A DNA stretch of 64,000 bases from DASWJZ01 sp963846475 (GTDB lineage: Bacteria > Pseudomonadota > Alphaproteobacteria > Rhizobiales > Afifellaceae), in the NCBI GenBank assembly GCA_963846475.1, contig CAWJVZ010000004.1, forward strand, positions 1,364,001 to 1,428,000, in the 5' to 3' direction. Both the position numbers and the translations under genes were made by a program. The notes under the pieces were generated by a model that ran no database searches, was not told the origin of the DNA, and worked only from the letters and a program-made list of their open reading frames with translations. Of this stretch, positions 63,444-64,000 are shown in pieces. The first letter of the stretch is position 1. Each line of letters opens with the position of its first letter.

Positions 63444-64000
63444 AGAACAATCAGAACGTCATCATCGCGATCGCCCTGTCCTTCCTGGTCATCCTGGGCT
63501 GGCAGCATTTCATCGTCGGGCCGAAGCTCGAAGCGGAGCGGCAGCGGGTTGCGGCGGAGCAGGCGCGCACCGCCGACGCCGTTCCCGGCACGGTCACCGG
63601 CACGCAGGCGCCCGGCGCGATGCCCGTGCCCGGCGCGGCGGCCCCGCCCGGCGCGCCGTCGACGACGCCTGCCGCGCCCGGCGCCGCGACCCCGGCGGTC
63701 GTGACACGCGACGCCGCCCTTGCGGCCTCGAACCGTGTGGTCATCGACACGCCGTCGCTGAAGGGCTCGATCAACCTGCAGGGCGGCCGCCTCGACGATC
63801 TCCTGCTTGCCCGCTACCGCGTCACCGTCGAGCCCACGAGCCCGCTGGTCGAGCTGTTCTCGCCGGTCGGCAGCGAGCACCCCTATTATGCGGAATTCGG
63901 CTGGGTGCCGGCCCAGGGCGGACCGGCCGTGCCGAATGCCGACACCGTCTGGACCGCGGAAGGCGGCCCGCTCGCGCCCGGCGAGGACGTGACGCTCACC
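63440..64000 (+). CDS. yidC: Membrane protein insertase YidC, 3'-partial
   Basis: Starts at 63440 with MKNNQNVIIAIALSFLVILGW, the first membrane helix of proteobacterial YidC, followed by an Ala/Pro/Gly-rich linker and the start of the periplasmic domain (RVVIDTPSLKGSINLQGGRLDDL). It continues beyond the right edge, 187 codons visible. YidC inserts inner-membrane proteins with or without Sec. Overlaps rnpA by four bases. Confidence 0.95.
   Translation, partial: MKNNQNVIIAIALSFLVILGWQHFIVGPKLEAERQRVAAEQARTADAVPGTVTGTQAPGAMPVPGAAAPPGAPSTTPAAPGAATPAVVTRDAALAASNRVVIDTPSLKGSINLQGGRLDDLLLARYRVTVEPTSPLVELFSPVGSEHPYYAEFGWVPAQGGPAVPNADTVWTAEGGPLAPGEDVTLT

Noticed and set aside
1..64000. CRISPR array, rRNA operon, riboswitch or complete prophage
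   Set aside because: No regularly spaced repeats, no rRNA-like sequence, no recognisable riboswitch core and no phage structural genes were seen.

Overview
The window reads as a high-GC alphaproteobacterial chromosome, most likely Hyphomicrobiales (Rhizobiales), from an organism able to oxidise methanol. The lineage signals are CtrA with its DUF1153 inhibitor SciP, GANTC sites upstream of ctrA, an orphan Flp pilin, a DUF1127 gene divergent from a GcvA-like LysR regulator, and Rhizobiales-style palindromic intergenic repeats. The metabolic signal is a lanthanide-type methanol dehydrogenase (XoxF/G/J) plus nearly the whole tetrahydromethanopterin (H4MPT)/methylofuran C1 oxidation route. I cannot name the genus. 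Layout: 0-2 kb holds a partial ParB-like gene and poorly resolved sequence. 2-14.3 kb is a capsule export and assembly locus (kpsE, kpsT, kpsD-like, kpsS, kpsC) with an embedded membrane hydrolase, two paralogous cytochrome P450s and a GFA-family protein. 14.3-22.5 kb holds gcvA-like/DUF1127, a CheY-like regulator, ctrA, a fliJ-like gene, a four-gene overlapping operon (class IV aminotransferase, two mini-GNATs, sulfotransferase-like), sciP and mnmA. 22.5-27.1 kb carries a 2-hydroxyacid dehydrogenase, DUF3309, a universal stress protein, Flp pilin and an incomplete ABC importer. 27.2-46.8 kb is the C1 region: on the minus strand phhB-like, fhcB, fhcA, fhcD, fhcC, a small exported protein and an ABC-2 transporter of the PQQ-dehydrogenase-associated type; on the plus strand RFAP synthase, mtdB, an ATP-grasp gene, mch, a RimK-type ATP-grasp gene, a CitG-like gene and fae; then cofactor genes (HisA-like, MfnF-like, DUF447, DHPS-like, MfnE-like, an MfnB-FolB fusion). 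46.8-47.5 kb is a remnant of an insertion element. 47.5-56.4 kb is the xox region with the substrate-binding and beta-propeller partners of the ABC-2 transporter, several unknown exported proteins, and dmrA. 56.5-64 kb has tRNA-Arg(ACG), a Tat-exported tyrosinase with a partner protein, an orphan histidine kinase, a pyridine nucleotide-disulfide oxidoreductase, a TVP38-like membrane protein and rpmH-rnpA-yidC. How the parts fit: XoxF oxidises methanol to formaldehyde in the periplasm and passes electrons to cytochrome XoxG. Fae condenses formaldehyde with H4MPT, MtdB and Mch oxidise and hydrolyse the adduct, and the FhcABCD complex releases formate. The cofactor genes around them build H4MPT and methylofuran, and DmrA reduces dihydromethanopterin. 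Quality warning: 16 genes between about 9.7 and 43.4 kb are broken by 28 frame disruptions. In 27 the frame is restored by removing one base, in one by adding one base, and the protein continues with normal family sequence. I treat these as intact genes in a draft with insertion-type errors and give each locus its whole extent.
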